DNA of 64,000 nucleotides from Sphingomonas soli NBRC 100801. GTDB taxonomy: Bacteria; Pseudomonadota; Alphaproteobacteria; Sphingomonadales; Sphingomonadaceae. The DNA lies in NCBI RefSeq assembly GCF_001591025.1, contig NZ_BCTZ01000017.1, positions 1 through 64,000 of the forward strand. Direction: 5' to 3'. Below, piece by piece: positions 43,704 through 53,285 of the stretch. The notes beneath the pieces were generated by a model that saw only the letters and a program-made list of their open reading frames with translations, made no database searches and was not told the origin of the DNA. The first letter of the stretch is position 1; every line of letters begins with the position of its first letter. The translations under genes were made by a program, and so were the position numbers.

Positions 43704-45749
43704 GTGAATTATATCGGAACCTTGTTGTTGGGTCGTCCATTGCGGTGGTTGACCCTCCTCGCCTTAGCCTTTGGCACACCGCTGGCGGCACAGCCCACCG
43801 TCACTGCGCGCGATGCCGGGGGGATCTACGACCCGGTTACGATCGACGTGGAAGGACCTGAGCTCGATCAGGCAGCCGGTCCCAACCCCTTCGCTGACTA
43901 CAGGCTCGATGTCACGTTTAGTCGTTCCGGTCGCGAATACTCGGTGCCGGGCTATTTCGCGGCGTGCGCCGAGGCTGCCGATCGCGGTTGCACGAACGGG
44001 AAGCTGTGGCGCGCGCATTTTGTGCCCATGGAAGCGGGCGAATGGACCTATCGGGTCAGCTTCCGGACCGGCAAAGATGTTGTGGCAAACGACGAGCGTG
44101 GCGAAGCCGTTGTTGGGATTGATGGGACGACCGGCGGTTTCGCGGTATCCGCCACGCCCCGAAACAATGTCCGTGCCCGCGGGCTGCTGCAATATCGCGG
44201 AGAGCAATATTATCGCTGGTCCGGCACTGGCCGCCCATTCTTCAAGCTCGGGGTGGATTCACCGGAAAACATGCTGGCTTACGTCGATTTCGATCGCACG
44301 CCGAACGCGAGGGGTATGCGGCACGACTGGCAGCCTCACGTTCGGGATTATGACGTCCGGGCCAAGTCGTTCACCTGGGGCAACGAACGCGGCAAGGGAT
44401 TGCTGGGCCGCTTCGCCTATCTGCAAGGGGCCGGGGTCAACAGTGTCAGCATGCTCTTGTTCAACGTCGGCGGCGACGATCAGAATGTCATTCCTCAGGT
44501 CATGCGCGTGTCCGTGGACAGCTATGCAAAACTCTCGACCGCCGATCAGTGGGCTAAGGGCGTGGAGCACGACCGCTACGACGTTGTGAAGCTGGCCCAG
44601 TGGCAGCGTGCGCTTTCGTATGCCGACGAGCTTGGACTCCAGGTGCATTTCAAGATGCAGGAGGTCGAGAACAACTTTTTCATGGACGGCGGCAAGCTGG
44701 GCCGCGAGCGGAAGATCTACATCAGGGAGATGGTCGCACGCTTCAATCATTTCCTCGCCGTGTCCTGGAACATGGGCGAGGAGAATACGCAGGAGCCGGA
44801 TGTTGTTCGGGCGCAGGCGAAGTACATCGATTCCCTCGATCCCTATGACCACCCGCTCGTTATGGCGACCTATCCGCGCCAGAAAGAGCGCTTCCGGCCT
44901 CACCTCTCCAGCGGATCGTCCATGAACGGACTGGCGATGCAGGGGGCAACAATAGACTTTTCCGACATGCGTCCCGATATCGTGAAATGGACCAACGCCT
45001 CCATCAAGGCGGGGCGCCGCGTCGTGATCGGCTATGACGAATCCGGCACGGCGGGCCCGGGTGCGCCCATCGATGCCGGATTCGACCTGGACACACTGCC
45101 TACCAAGGGCGTCCTGTCGTTCAGTCCGGGCGACATCCCCCCCGGCCAGCCGGGCGCGGAGCCGATGTTGTCCAAAGATGCACTGGCGGGAGCACCGCCG
45201 AAGTTTCAGCCCGAAATTGCCCCGACGCGGGAGACCTACCGCCGGCACTCCATCTGGAATGCGCTGCTCGCCGGGGCGGCGGGGATGGAAATGTACTATG
45301 GCTGGACGAATAAGTGCCACGACCTGGGATGCGAGAACGACCGCACGCGCGCGCTGAAGTTCAGCGATGGCAGAAACGCAATCGCGTTCTTCAACGAACA
45401 TGTCGGTGAGCGTGCCCTCGGGATGGTTGCGGATGACGATCTGACCATCACCAGGACGGAATATGTCTTCGCCGATCACGGCAAGACCTACATCGTCTAT
45501 ACCCGCGCCGGCACGCCCGCTGCTCTGTCGCTGCTCGGCGAAAGCGGGCGCTACAGCGTCGATTGGTACGACGCCGTCGCGGGCGGCCCGTTGCGCAAGG
45601 GCAGCGTGAAGGAGATCTCCGGCGGACCCGCTTCGCTGGAATCGGGGGCCAGCCGGTCCGTCCGCAATTCGCGCTTCGCCCCGCTCGGGACGCCGCCGTC
45701 CGGCGGATCCGACGATTGGGTCGCGCTGGTTCGCAGGATTGCCGATTAG
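43704..45749 (+). CDS. DUF5060-containing glycoside hydrolase (clan A-like TIM barrel)
   Basis: A 681-aa secreted enzyme. A signal peptide (WLTLLALAFGTPLAAQ) leads into a DUF5060 beta-sandwich at about residues 30-125 (WRAHFVPMEAGEWTYRVSF). A TIM barrel follows (FFKLGVDSPENMLAYVDFD). Likely catalytic carboxylates are the Glu in NMGEENTQEP and the Glu in GYDESGTAG. A C-terminal sandwich of about 90 residues (YIVYTRAGTPAALSLL) is of the putative collagen-binding type. Start is GTG 43704 behind GGGAGGG; ATG 43665 is in frame but has no site. Relatives include apiosidase-like and other plant-sugar hydrolases; specificity is open. Confidence 0.85.
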   Translation: MNYIGTLLLGRPLRWLTLLALAFGTPLAAQPTVTARDAGGIYDPVTIDVEGPELDQAAGPNPFADYRLDVTFSRSGREYSVPGYFAACAEAADRGCTNGKLWRAHFVPMEAGEWTYRVSFRTGKDVVANDERGEAVVGIDGTTGGFAVSATPRNNVRARGLLQYRGEQYYRWSGTGRPFFKLGVDSPENMLAYVDFDRTPNARGMRHDWQPHVRDYDVRAKSFTWGNERGKGLLGRFAYLQGAGVNSVSMLLFNVGGDDQNVIPQVMRVSVDSYAKLSTADQWAKGVEHDRYDVVKLAQWQRALSYADELGLQVHFKMQEVENNFFMDGGKLGRERKIYIREMVARFNHFLAVSWNMGEENTQEPDVVRAQAKYIDSLDPYDHPLVMATYPRQKERFRPHLSSGSSMNGLAMQGATIDFSDMRPDIVKWTNASIKAGRRVVIGYDESGTAGPGAPIDAGFDLDTLPTKGVLSFSPGDIPPGQPGAEPMLSKDALAGAPPKFQPEIAPTRETYRRHSIWNALLAGAAGMEMYYGWTNKCHDLGCENDRTRALKFSDGRNAIAFFNEHVGERALGMVADDDLTITRTEYVFADHGKTYIVYTRAGTPAALSLLGESGRYSVDWYDAVAGGPLRKGSVKEISGGPASLESGASRSVRNSRFAPLGTPPSGGSDDWVALVRRIAD

Positions 45750-45756
45750 ACTCTTG

Positions 45757-45784
45757 GGTGAGGCGAGCGCGCGCTCGCCTCACC
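45757..45784. terminator. 28-bp perfect palindrome between convergent operons
   Basis: A perfect 28-base palindrome (centre between 45770 and 45771, core GAGCGCGCGCTC) lies 8 bases past the glycoside hydrolase stop and about 90 bases past the paoC stop on the other strand. With a 4-base loop it forms a 12-bp stem in RNA of either strand, so it can serve as a bidirectional terminator. Confidence 0.7.
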
Positions 45785-45874
45785 GCAATCTGATGTGACA
45801 CATTTGGTGCCTGGGCCGGCACGAAAGCCGGGGTCAGCGGCCTTGTTCACATCCACTGGGTAAATGTCCGCTGG

Positions 45875-48091
45875 TCAGGCGATGCGGGGCAACCGGTCCA
45901 AAAGCTTGTCGAGCGTGAGTGGGTAATCGCGTACCCGCACGCCGCACGCGTTGTAGATCGCATTGGCAACCGCAGCAGCCACACCGGTGATGGCGAGCTC
46001 GCCTAGCCCCTTCGCCTTCATCGGGTTGGCCATCTCGTCCGCCTCATCAAGAAAGAGGACTTCCTGTTCCTGAATGTCGGCATGCACCGGCACCTCGTAA
46101 CTGGCGAGATCGTGGTTCACGAAGAAGCCGAACCGCTTATCGACGACCATCTCTTCCATCAGAGCCGCGCCCACGCCCATCGTCATCGCGCCGATCATCT
46201 GGCTGCGCGCCGATATCGGGTTGAGGATCCGTCCCGCCGCGCACACCGCAAGCATACGCCGCACCCGAACCTCGCCTGTGTAAGCATGAACCGCAGCCTC
46301 CACGAAGTGGGCACCAAACGTGGAGAGATGTACACTTCTGCTCATGTCGCCATATTCGATGGCGTCCTCGCCGGTGAGTGCGCCACCCCTAGCCACGTCG
46401 GCGAGACTTACCCGGCGCCGGTCGGCAACGACATGCCCGCTCTCGAACACGGCTCGATCGGGCTCCATGTTCAGCTGTCGGGCCACGGCTTCACGCAGCT
46501 TCACGCACGCCGCGTACACGCCAGAGGTCGAGTTCGACGCACCGAACTGCCCGCCGGACCCTGCCGCCGCCGGGAAGTGCGAGTCCCCGAGCCGCACCTC
46601 CACCATGTCGAGCGGCACGCCCATCATCTCCGCGGCGGTCTGTGCGATGATAGTATAGCTGCCCGTGCCGATGTCGGTCATGTCGGTCTCGACCAGGATG
46701 CGGCCCGACGGTTCCAGCCGCACGCGTGCGGCCGACTTCATCGCCGGGCTGTTGTGGAAGGCCGAGGATACACCGAGACCGACCCACCAGCTGCCATCGC
46801 GCCGCTGGGCGGGTCGCATCGGGCGCCGGCTCCACCCGAACTTCGCCGCACCGTCGCGGAGACAGCGCACCAGCTGGCGCTCGGAGAAGCGCTTGTCCGG
46901 CTTCTCGGGATCCACCTGCGTGTCGTTGCGAATACGGAACTCGACCGGATCGAGCCCCAGCTTCTCGGCCATCTCGTCCATGGCGATCTCGAGCGCCATC
47001 ATGCCAGGCGCCGCTCCGGGTGCGCGCATTGAGTTGCCCTCGGGCAGGTCGAGTACCGCCTGGCGCATCGACGTGAGCCGATTGAGTCCTGCATAGAGAA
47101 GGCGCGTCTGTGCGGTGGCTGTTACCGGCCTTCCACCCTCCAGATTGCCCGAAAGGCTCTCATGGGCGATCGCGCCGATCCGCCCCTCTCGGTCGCAGCC
47201 GAGCCGAATGCGCTGGATCGTCGCTGCACGGTGCACCGTGTTGTTCATCGTCTGCGGACGGGTGATCGCGACCTTCACCGGACGCCCGACCGCACGCGCG
47301 CCCAGCGCCGCGAGCACGACGTCGGCTCGGATGCGGAGCTTCGCTCCGAATCCCCCGCCCACATAGGGCGATAGCACGCGGATTTTCTCCTGCGGGATCA
47401 GGAAGGTATGCGAGAGGTCTTGCACCGCCCAGGCGACCATCTGGGTGGATGTCCAAACGGTAAGCTCGTCGCCAGACCATGCCGCGATGGAGGCGTGTGG
47501 CTCCATCATCTGGTGGCTCTGGTCTGGGGTCGAGTAGGTGGCGTCCAGCTTGACCGGGGCGGCGGCGAACGCCGCCTCGAAATCCCCGGTGCGCAGAGCT
47601 GCTGCTGCGCTTCCCTCGCCGCTGCTCCCGCCCACCAAAGGCGCCGTATCCTTCTGCGCCGCCAGGTCGTAGCGGCCCTGAACACGGGCATAGTCGACAC
47701 GGATCAGCGTCGCGGCCGCCCGTGCCTGCTCGAAGGTTTCCGCTACGATCAGGGCGATTGCCTGGTCGTAGTGCTGGATCTCGGGGCCGGCGAGCAGCCT
47801 GGCGGTGTTGTGCCGCGACGTCGCGAACGGTCCGGCATTGGCGGCGGTGACGATCTTAAGCACGCCCGGCGCCCGCTCGGCATCGGCCGTATCGATGCGC
47901 TTGATCCGGCCCTTGGCGATCGCGGATCCCAGCATATAGCCATAGGCCTGGTTCGCCACGACGTCGTGCCGCTCGTAAGCATACGGCGCAGCGCCCGTGG
48001 TCTTCACGGGACCGTCGATCCGGCTGGTGGTGCGGCCAACCACCTTCATGCGGTCGATCGGGTTGGGGCCGGATGGCGCGTCGAACTTCAT
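45875..48091 (-). CDS. paoC: Periplasmic aldehyde oxidoreductase, molybdenum-binding subunit PaoC type
   Basis: The catalytic subunit of a xanthine-oxidase-family enzyme, 738 aa (E. coli PaoC is close to this length). It begins with the usual [21 protein letters not shown] segment. Molybdopterin cytosine dinucleotide contact regions include [30 protein letters not shown] and [12 protein letters not shown]. The conserved catalytic Glu is in [10 protein letters not shown] near residue 700. It oxidises aldehydes to carboxylic acids in the periplasm, exported together with the Tat-bearing small subunit. ATG 48091 overlaps the paoB stop by 4 bases. The maturation chaperone gene paoD is not next to it. 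Confidence 0.92.
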   Translation of the reverse strand: MKFDAPSGPNPIDRMKVVGRTTSRIDGPVKTTGAAPYAYERHDVVANQAYGYMLGSAIAKGRIKRIDTADAERAPGVLKIVTAANAGPFATSRHNTARLLAGPEIQHYDQAIALIVAETFEQARAAATLIRVDYARVQGRYDLAAQKDTAPLVGGSSGEGSAAAALRTGDFEAAFAAAPVKLDATYSTPDQSHQMMEPHASIAAWSGDELTVWTSTQMVAWAVQDLSHTFLIPQEKIRVLSPYVGGGFGAKLRIRADVVLAALGARAVGRPVKVAITRPQTMNNTVHRAATIQRIRLGCDREGRIGAIAHESLSGNLEGGRPVTATAQTRLLYAGLNRLTSMRQAVLDLPEGNSMRAPGAAPGMMALEIAMDEMAEKLGLDPVEFRIRNDTQVDPEKPDKRFSERQLVRCLRDGAAKFGWSRRPMRPAQRRDGSWWVGLGVSSAFHNSPAMKSAARVRLEPSGRILVETDMTDIGTGSYTIIAQTAAEMMGVPLDMVEVRLGDSHFPAAAGSGGQFGASNSTSGVYAACVKLREAVARQLNMEPDRAVFESGHVVADRRRVSLADVARGGALTGEDAIEYGDMSRSVHLSTFGAHFVEAAVHAYTGEVRVRRMLAVCAAGRILNPISARSQMIGAMTMGVGAALMEEMVVDKRFGFFVNHDLASYEVPVHADIQEQEVLFLDEADEMANPMKAKGLGELAITGVAAAVANAIYNACGVRVRDYPLTLDKLLDRLPRIA

Positions 48092-49041
48092 GCTGCGCTC
48101 GCTTTGGTCATAACCGCGGCGAGCGTGCGCTCGACCAGCGGAACCTTGAATGCGTTGTCCTCGGTCGGTCGCGCGCCCGCCATCAGCCTGGCGGCAACGG
48201 TGCCGGACCCCTGCGGGATGGCGGCATCGGCCGCGGGAACGCGCCAGGGCTTCGGGGCGACGCCGCCAACGGCAACGCGCCCGGTTCCGCCCCGCTGTAG
48301 GACAGCGGCAACGGAGATGAGCGCGAAGGCGTAGGACGCCCGATCGCGCACCTTTTGGTATATATGCCGGCCGCCGAGCGGACGCGGCAGGGTGACCGAA
48401 GTGATCAGCTCGCCGGGTTTCAGCTCGGTCTCGATGTGGGGCGTGTCGCCCCATAGCCGGTGAAAATCGGCGATCGGAATCGCACGGGTTGCGCCCTGCG
48501 GATCGACCGTCTCGATGGTCGCATCGAGCACGCGAAGAGCTACGGCCATGTCGCCAGGATATGTCGCGATGCAAGCGTCGGACGTGCCGATCACGCCGAG
48601 CTGGCGCGAGAAGCCACCGATCGCCGCGCACCCGGAACCGGGCTGCCGCTTGTTGCACGGCTGGTTGGGGTCATAGAAATAGGGGCAGCGGGTCCGCTGG
48701 AGCAGGTTGCCAGCAGTCGTTGCCCTGTTGCGGAGCTGACCGGATGCGCCAGAGACGATTGCGCGTGCGAGCACCGCATAGTCGCGGCGGACACGAGGGT
48801 CCGAAGCCAGCGCGGTGTTTGTCACGAGCGCACCGACCCGCATGCCTCCCTCCGGCGTCTTTTCGATCCGGTCCAGCCCAAGATCTTGCAGGTCGACCAG
48901 ATGCGTCGGGATCTCGATCTGCAACTTCATCAGGTCGAGCAGGTTCGTGCCGCCAGCGAGGAACTTGGCGCCCGGCGTGCCGGCGACGGCTGCGGCAGCC
49001 TCCGACGGCGACTTGGCCCGCTCGTAGGTGAAAGCCTTCAT
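48088..49041 (-). CDS. paoB: Periplasmic aldehyde oxidoreductase, FAD-binding subunit PaoB type
   Basis: A 317-aa FAD subunit of the xanthine-oxidase family. The FAD segment is [15 protein letters not shown] near residue 27. A PaoB-specific stretch [20 protein letters not shown] followed by SGC supplies the Cys residues that hold a [4Fe-4S] cluster in the E. coli enzyme, which most family members lack. That insertion is the main reason for the Pao assignment. ATG 49041 overlaps the paoA stop by 4 bases. Confidence 0.93.
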   Translation of the reverse strand: MKAFTYERAKSPSEAAAAVAGTPGAKFLAGGTNLLDLMKLQIEIPTHLVDLQDLGLDRIEKTPEGGMRVGALVTNTALASDPRVRRDYAVLARAIVSGASGQLRNRATTAGNLLQRTRCPYFYDPNQPCNKRQPGSGCAAIGGFSRQLGVIGTSDACIATYPGDMAVALRVLDATIETVDPQGATRAIPIADFHRLWGDTPHIETELKPGELITSVTLPRPLGGRHIYQKVRDRASYAFALISVAAVLQRGGTGRVAVGGVAPKPWRVPAADAAIPQGSGTVAARLMAGARPTEDNAFKVPLVERTLAAVMTKASAA

Positions 49042-49673
49042 GTGCGTGCACCAGCGACTTCCGCCATTGCCTCGACAATGTTGGAATAGGCGCCGCACCG
49101 GCAGATGTTGCCGCTCATGCGCTCGCGCAGCTCAGCGTCGCTCGGGTCTGGCCGGGCCGCGATATCGACCTGCGCATGGCTCGGAACGCCGCGCTTGATC
49201 TCGTCCAGCACCGCTACTGCCGAGCAGATCTGCCCAGGGGTGCAGTAACCGCACTGGTAGCTATCGTGTTTGATGAAGGCGGCCTGCATCGGATGCAGCT
49301 GTTCGATCGTGCCCAGCCCCTCGATCGTGGTCACCGCGTCGCCGCTATGCTGGACCGCCAGGCTGAGGCAGGCGTTTATCCGCTCGCCGTTCACCAGGAC
49401 GGTGCAGGCACCGCACTGGCCATGGTCGCATCCCTTCTTCGTGCCGGTGAGCTTCAAATGCTCGCGTAACGCATCGAGGAGCGTCGTGCGGGTATCCAGG
49501 TCCAGATCGTAACGCGTTCCATTGACCTCGAACGAGACCGGCATCGTGGCGGGGTTCGGCCGCAGCGGCGTCGCTTGAGTACCAGCACTCGGCACTGCGG
49601 TGGCCGCCGCCGCCGCGGCGCTGCCGACGAGCAGTCCCCGCCGCGAGAGTTCCAGCTTCCTGTCGTCGTCCAT
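49038..49673 (-). CDS. paoA: Periplasmic aldehyde oxidoreductase, [2Fe-2S] subunit PaoA type
   Basis: A 211-aa iron-sulfur subunit that passes electrons from the Mo site to FAD. A twin-Arg signal ([20 protein letters not shown]) precedes two [2Fe-2S] domains: the plant ferredoxin-like one with [12 protein letters not shown] and a later Cys, and the helical one with [11 protein letters not shown] and GNICRCGAY. The twin-Arg signal sends the folded three-subunit complex to the periplasm. Start ATG 49673 follows AGGGATGG at a rather long distance. Its upstream region lies within 90 bases of the MFS gene stop, so it is probably the distal part of the operon. Confidence 0.93.
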   Translation of the reverse strand: MDDDRKLELSRRGLLVGSAAAAAATAVPSAGTQATPLRPNPATMPVSFEVNGTRYDLDLDTRTTLLDALREHLKLTGTKKGCDHGQCGACTVLVNGERINACLSLAVQHSGDAVTTIEGLGTIEQLHPMQAAFIKHDSYQCGYCTPGQICSAVAVLDEIKRGVPSHAQVDIAARPDPSDAELRERMSGNICRCGAYSNIVEAMAEVAGART

Positions 49674-49762
49674 GTACAACCATCCCTGCGGCGCTGAGCT
49701 GCGTGTCCCGGAGATGAGAACCCAAGAGCGCGATGCGACGTTTGCCCGGTGATATGCCTGTT

Positions 49763-51022
49763 CTACGCTGAACTGGTGGAAGCTTCGGGTCCGGACCGCC
49801 TGGACCGTATGAACATCCAAAGCATCGCTGCGGTGAGGTTCAGCGCAACGGCGGTGAGGAAGAACGGGGTCACTGAATTGAAGGCGCTGTACAAGTAGGG
49901 AAAGGCAAGTCCGGTTGCGAAGGCACCGAATGCACCGACCATGTTCATCTGACCGGTGACCGTTCCCGCCCTTTCACCGCCAACATCGATGCAGAATGCC
50001 CAGGATGGCGGGAGGGTCATGTCGGCACCGAACACGGTAAGGCTTAGAAAAGCCACTGCCACTATTGCCGTTTCGGCATTGAGGCTTCCGACAAGCCCGA
50101 TCGCCGCCAGGACGAAACCAGTGATAGCCACATAACGCAGCGATGCGATGCTGCCTGTCCTTCGTACCGCGAAATCGGATCCCACTCCGCCCAGCCAGTT
50201 GCCTGCCGCGCCGGCCGCCAGAGGGATGGCGGTCATGACGCCGGTTTCGACCGTGGTCAGACCGTAGGTCTTCTGCAGATATGGGAACAGCCAGGACAGC
50301 GCGAAGAAGAAGGTGAAACACGACGCGAAATACTGCGTGACGACGAGCCACAGGCCGCCCTGATGCGACGCGGACCCGTGCCTGCTCGGATCGGCGTGCG
50401 GCGTGGCAAGTGTTCGCCCCGCGACGATCTGCTGGACTTCCGCTTCGGGCATTCCGAAATGGTCTTCAGGCCGATCCCTGAACAGCACGTACCAAGCGAA
50501 GACCCATAACAGGCCGGCTGCGCCCATGATGACAAAGGTTTGCCGCCACCCAAAGGTCGAAAGCATCCAGGCGAGGCCGGGAAGCGCCAGCGCAGCGCCG
50601 ACGCGCGTACCCGATAGGTTGATGCCGTTGGCAATGCCGCGTTCGGCGGTGGGAAGCCAGCTGTACACAGCCTTGGCACAGGCCGGCATCGCGCCGGCTT
50701 CCGCCGCGCCGAACAAAAAGCGGAACACCAGCAGGGAGAGAAAGCCCCAGGCTGCCCCGGTCAGCGCGGTGAACCCGGACCAGAGGACGACGATCGCAGC
50801 CAGCGTCTTGCGCGGCCCGATGCGATCGGCAAGCTGGCCGGAGGGTACCTGAAACAATGCGTAACCGAGCGCGAACGCGGAGATCACCCAGCCGAACTGG
50901 GTGTCGCTCAGTTGGAGGTCGCCCGTGATCTGCTCCTTCGCGGCGGAGATCACGACGCGGTCCACGTACAGCAGCATGGTGAGGAGGAACGTCCCCACCA
51001 ACAGGAAATGTCGCCGTCCCAT
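49763..51022 (-). CDS. MFS transporter, anion:cation symporter-like
   Basis: A 419-aa carrier with 12 predicted helices. The MFS loop motif appears as GQLADRIGPRKT after helix 2, and the fourth-helix region FRFLFGAAEAGAMPACAKAV plus WLPTAERGIANGI are typical of the ACS group (tartrate, glucarate, phthalate and other organic acid uptake). It lies between the dehydroquinase-like gene and paoABC on the same strand. It probably imports the organic acid that the operon degrades. Confidence 0.9.
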   Translation of the reverse strand: MGRRHFLLVGTFLLTMLLYVDRVVISAAKEQITGDLQLSDTQFGWVISAFALGYALFQVPSGQLADRIGPRKTLAAIVVLWSGFTALTGAAWGFLSLLVFRFLFGAAEAGAMPACAKAVYSWLPTAERGIANGINLSGTRVGAALALPGLAWMLSTFGWRQTFVIMGAAGLLWVFAWYVLFRDRPEDHFGMPEAEVQQIVAGRTLATPHADPSRHGSASHQGGLWLVVTQYFASCFTFFFALSWLFPYLQKTYGLTTVETGVMTAIPLAAGAAGNWLGGVGSDFAVRRTGSIASLRYVAITGFVLAAIGLVGSLNAETAIVAVAFLSLTVFGADMTLPPSWAFCIDVGGERAGTVTGQMNMVGAFGAFATGLAFPYLYSAFNSVTPFFLTAVALNLTAAMLWMFIRSRRSGPEASTSSA

Positions 51023-51119
51023 AGTTCAGATACCCCCTACCCTTCGAGCATTGTGGCTGTTCCGGTCGAAGCTCTCTGTCGGAGCCATGGGCCGGCGTCG
51101 GACTGCTTATGCGCAGGAC

Positions 51120-51665
51120 TCAGGCCGTCTCCGGGTCCGCGAGTTCGCCGCCGAGAAAACCCTTGTCGTCGAGTGCCATCACCAGGCCCACCAAAGCGGC
51201 GATGTAGCTATATTGGCGCAACCCCATGCAGAGGCCGGTCGCGGTGTGCGTGAAGGTCGAGATCAACTTGCCGCTGGCCAGACCGCGCGGGGTTCCCGGT
51301 GCGCCGGAGATGTTCGCGAAATGCACCTCGATGGCCGGTTTGGTCGTATCCTCAAGCGCGTGACGGACGGCCTCGCCCATCGTCGTCAGACCCGCCGGGT
51401 TGATGATATAGCCGTCGACCCGATTGGCCGATCCGTGGATATATTCAAGAATCTCGCCCATGTGGTTGGACGAGAAGGTCTCGACCTCCACGCCGATATC
51501 CGAACCCGCGGACACGACAAAGGCCTTGAGGTCGTCCAGCGACCGGATCGTCCCGTAAACCTGTTTGCTGCGGGCGCCCAGGCTGGACATGTTCGGCCCG
51601 TCGATCAGGGCGATCCGGTGGCGGCGGGAACCGGTTCGGTTCAGGGTGAATGGGTGGGTTGTCAT
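51120..51665 (-). CDS. Divergent type II 3-dehydroquinase homologue
   Basis: A 181-aa protein of the AroQ fold. Family hallmarks are clear: IDGPNMSSLGARSKQVYG (Arg32 and Tyr37 retained), SSNHMGEILEYIH, IINPAG and AIEVHFANIS with Glu113 and His115. Aligned to ordinary dehydroquinases, the active-site His after INPxxYT is Thr95 and the Asp after LR is His102. The lid/second half (GAPGTPRGLASGKLISTFTH) is also unlike the usual REPFRHHS. Its place in a catabolic operon and these changes argue against a shikimate role; a dehydratase or isomerase on another ring acid is possible. ATG 51665 follows GAGAGGACCAAG. Confidence 0.8.
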   Translation of the reverse strand: MTTHPFTLNRTGSRRHRIALIDGPNMSSLGARSKQVYGTIRSLDDLKAFVVSAGSDIGVEVETFSSNHMGEILEYIHGSANRVDGYIINPAGLTTMGEAVRHALEDTTKPAIEVHFANISGAPGTPRGLASGKLISTFTHTATGLCMGLRQYSYIAALVGLVMALDDKGFLGGELADPETA

Positions 51666-51702
51666 CTTGGTCCTCTCGCTTTTATCGTTTTGAATTAGTC
51701 TG

Positions 51703-52479
51703 TTAGCTGCGTAACGTCCGCAATGAGGCCAGGCCGCCATCCACCACGACGAACGATCCGGTGACGGAGCTACATGCGGGGTTGATCAGGAAGGACACGG
51801 CGTGCGCGACCTCGGTCGGATCGACCATCTTTGCCGTAGGTTGTCGCTGCTCATATTCGCGGCGCTGCGCGGCAGGGTCGCTCGCCGCGTCGATCAGCGC
51901 GTGCATGAAGGGCGTTTCGACGGTGCCGGGGACGACGCCGTTCACGCGAATGCCTTCGTGTACCAGGTCGGCCGCGATACTAAGCGTCATGCTGTGAATC
52001 GCACCTTTGGACGCCGAATAGGCTGCGCGTTGGGTGATGCCGGACGTGGCCGAGCATGACGAGATGTTGACGATCGCGGGCGAGCGCGAGGTTCGCAGCA
52101 GCGGCAATGCACAGACGGTGGCGCGCCGGTACCCCATCAGGTTCACGTTCAGCAGCTCGAGCCATTGTTCGTCGCTGCCATCTTCGACGCCGCCAACGAA
52201 CGCGACACCGGCGTTGTTCACCAGCGCGTCGAGACCTCCCGCAGCCTGCCCGATCTTCTCGAACGCCTGGCGAACGCTGTCCGACGAGCGGAGGTCGGTG
52301 TGGATAAAGGCTTCCGCGCCGCCCGCCGATCCCTGTTTCAGGTCGAGATTGAAAACCGTGGCGCCCTGAACATTCAGCAGGGTGCAGATCGCATGCCCGA
52401 TTCCGGCGCTGCCGCCCGTCACCGCGACGCGCAGGCCGCGCGGCAGAGATCCGGACGACGCGGTGGCTGTGACGCTCAT
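51703..52479 (-). CDS. Short-chain dehydrogenase/reductase
   Basis: A 258-aa classical SDR. Motifs: VTGGSAGIG near residue 21, NNAGVAFVGG, the Ser in NISSCSATSG, YSASKGAIHSMTLSIAADL with Tyr/Lys, and VVVDGGLASLR at the end. It probably oxidises or reduces a hydroxyl/keto group on the pathway intermediate. Its start (ATG 52479) overlaps the upstream hydrolase stop by 4 bases. A 37-base gap separates its stop from the start of the dehydroquinase-like gene, so co-transcription is likely. Confidence 0.92.
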   Translation of the reverse strand: MSVTATASSGSLPRGLRVAVTGGSAGIGHAICTLLNVQGATVFNLDLKQGSAGGAEAFIHTDLRSSDSVRQAFEKIGQAAGGLDALVNNAGVAFVGGVEDGSDEQWLELLNVNLMGYRRATVCALPLLRTSRSPAIVNISSCSATSGITQRAAYSASKGAIHSMTLSIAADLVHEGIRVNGVVPGTVETPFMHALIDAASDPAAQRREYEQRQPTAKMVDPTEVAHAVSFLINPACSSVTGSFVVVDGGLASLRTLRS

Positions 52480-53285
52480 TGCTGGGGCACCTTCCAATAT
52501 TGCATGAGCTGCCGCGCGAGCCGATCCGGATCGGTCAGCGGCAGCATGTGCCCGCCACGCGGCAGCACTTCGAGCTGAAGCCCGTCACGCGCCTTCGCGC
52601 CTCCGGCAAGTACGCCGTCGAACGACGAGACCGGGACCGAGGCATCGTCGGCGGCAGCGATGCAGAGCGTCGGCGGCAGCTCCGTAGCTTCCAGCGGGAG
52701 GCGTCCGAACCCTGCTAGCGACCGCCAGCCATCAGCATATCCTGTGGCGGAAACCGCCGAGATCGCGTCGCGCCCATAGGCGAATGCGCTGTGGTAGGCG
52801 GGTAGGTCTTCAAGGCCGGCGAACCACCGTTTCAGCGATTGTTCGACGGTGTCCGCCATGCCACCAGCTTCGATCTGTCGTGCCCGTTCGGCAAAGCTCG
52901 GCATGGATTCGAGCGGGGTGGCAACGAGCGTGAGGCTTTGCACGTCACTGCGCAGGGACACTGCCGCAAGCGTGGCGACAACACCGCCAAGGGCGTGGCC
53001 CAGCAGGTGAACCGGCCGGTCGACCCAGCGGATCATGGCCAGCGCATCGTCGACCAGCGCCTGAAGCGTGAAGCCCGTGTCGCCTGCACGGCTGCCATGG
53101 CCGCAATGGTCATAGGAAATGACGTCCAGCGATCCGCCAAGCGCATCGCGAAGCGGATCGAATGCGCGCCGGTCCAGACCCAGCGCGTGCAGGAGCAATA
53201 TGGCCTGTCCCTCAGGCGTTCCCGACCTGCGCACGATCATGCTTCGCCCGCCCACAAGGATGGTGCCGTCCTTGTACCGGCTCAT
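52476..53285 (-). CDS. Alpha/beta hydrolase-fold protein lacking the nucleophilic Ser
   Basis: A 269-aa member of the fold (3-oxoadipate enol-lactonase-like size). It has LLLHALGLDRRAFDPL, YDHCGHGSRAGD, Asp in AAADDASVP and His in PRGGHMLPL. The nucleophile elbow reads GHALGG, with Ala98 where Ser, Cys or Asp is expected; the codon at 52992-52994 is GCC. Classical hydrolase chemistry should therefore be lost. The neighbour at 53282 keeps GHSFGG, and the two look like diverged tandem copies. It may bind, isomerise or act as a partner of that enzyme. Stop and start overlap neighbours by 4 bases on both sides. Confidence 0.88.
   Translation of the reverse strand: MSRYKDGTILVGGRSMIVRRSGTPEGQAILLLHALGLDRRAFDPLRDALGGSLDVISYDHCGHGSRAGDTGFTLQALVDDALAMIRWVDRPVHLLGHALGGVVATLAAVSLRSDVQSLTLVATPLESMPSFAERARQIEAGGMADTVEQSLKRWFAGLEDLPAYHSAFAYGRDAISAVSATGYADGWRSLAGFGRLPLEATELPPTLCIAAADDASVPVSSFDGVLAGGAKARDGLQLEVLPRGGHMLPLTDPDRLARQLMQYWKVPQQ

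Noticed and set aside
33982-45874. A downstream copy of the tRNA-Leu 3' end marking the island's far border
   Set aside because: I looked for the T-arm and acceptor sequence after the integrase and before 45.9 kb and did not find a convincing repeat by eye.
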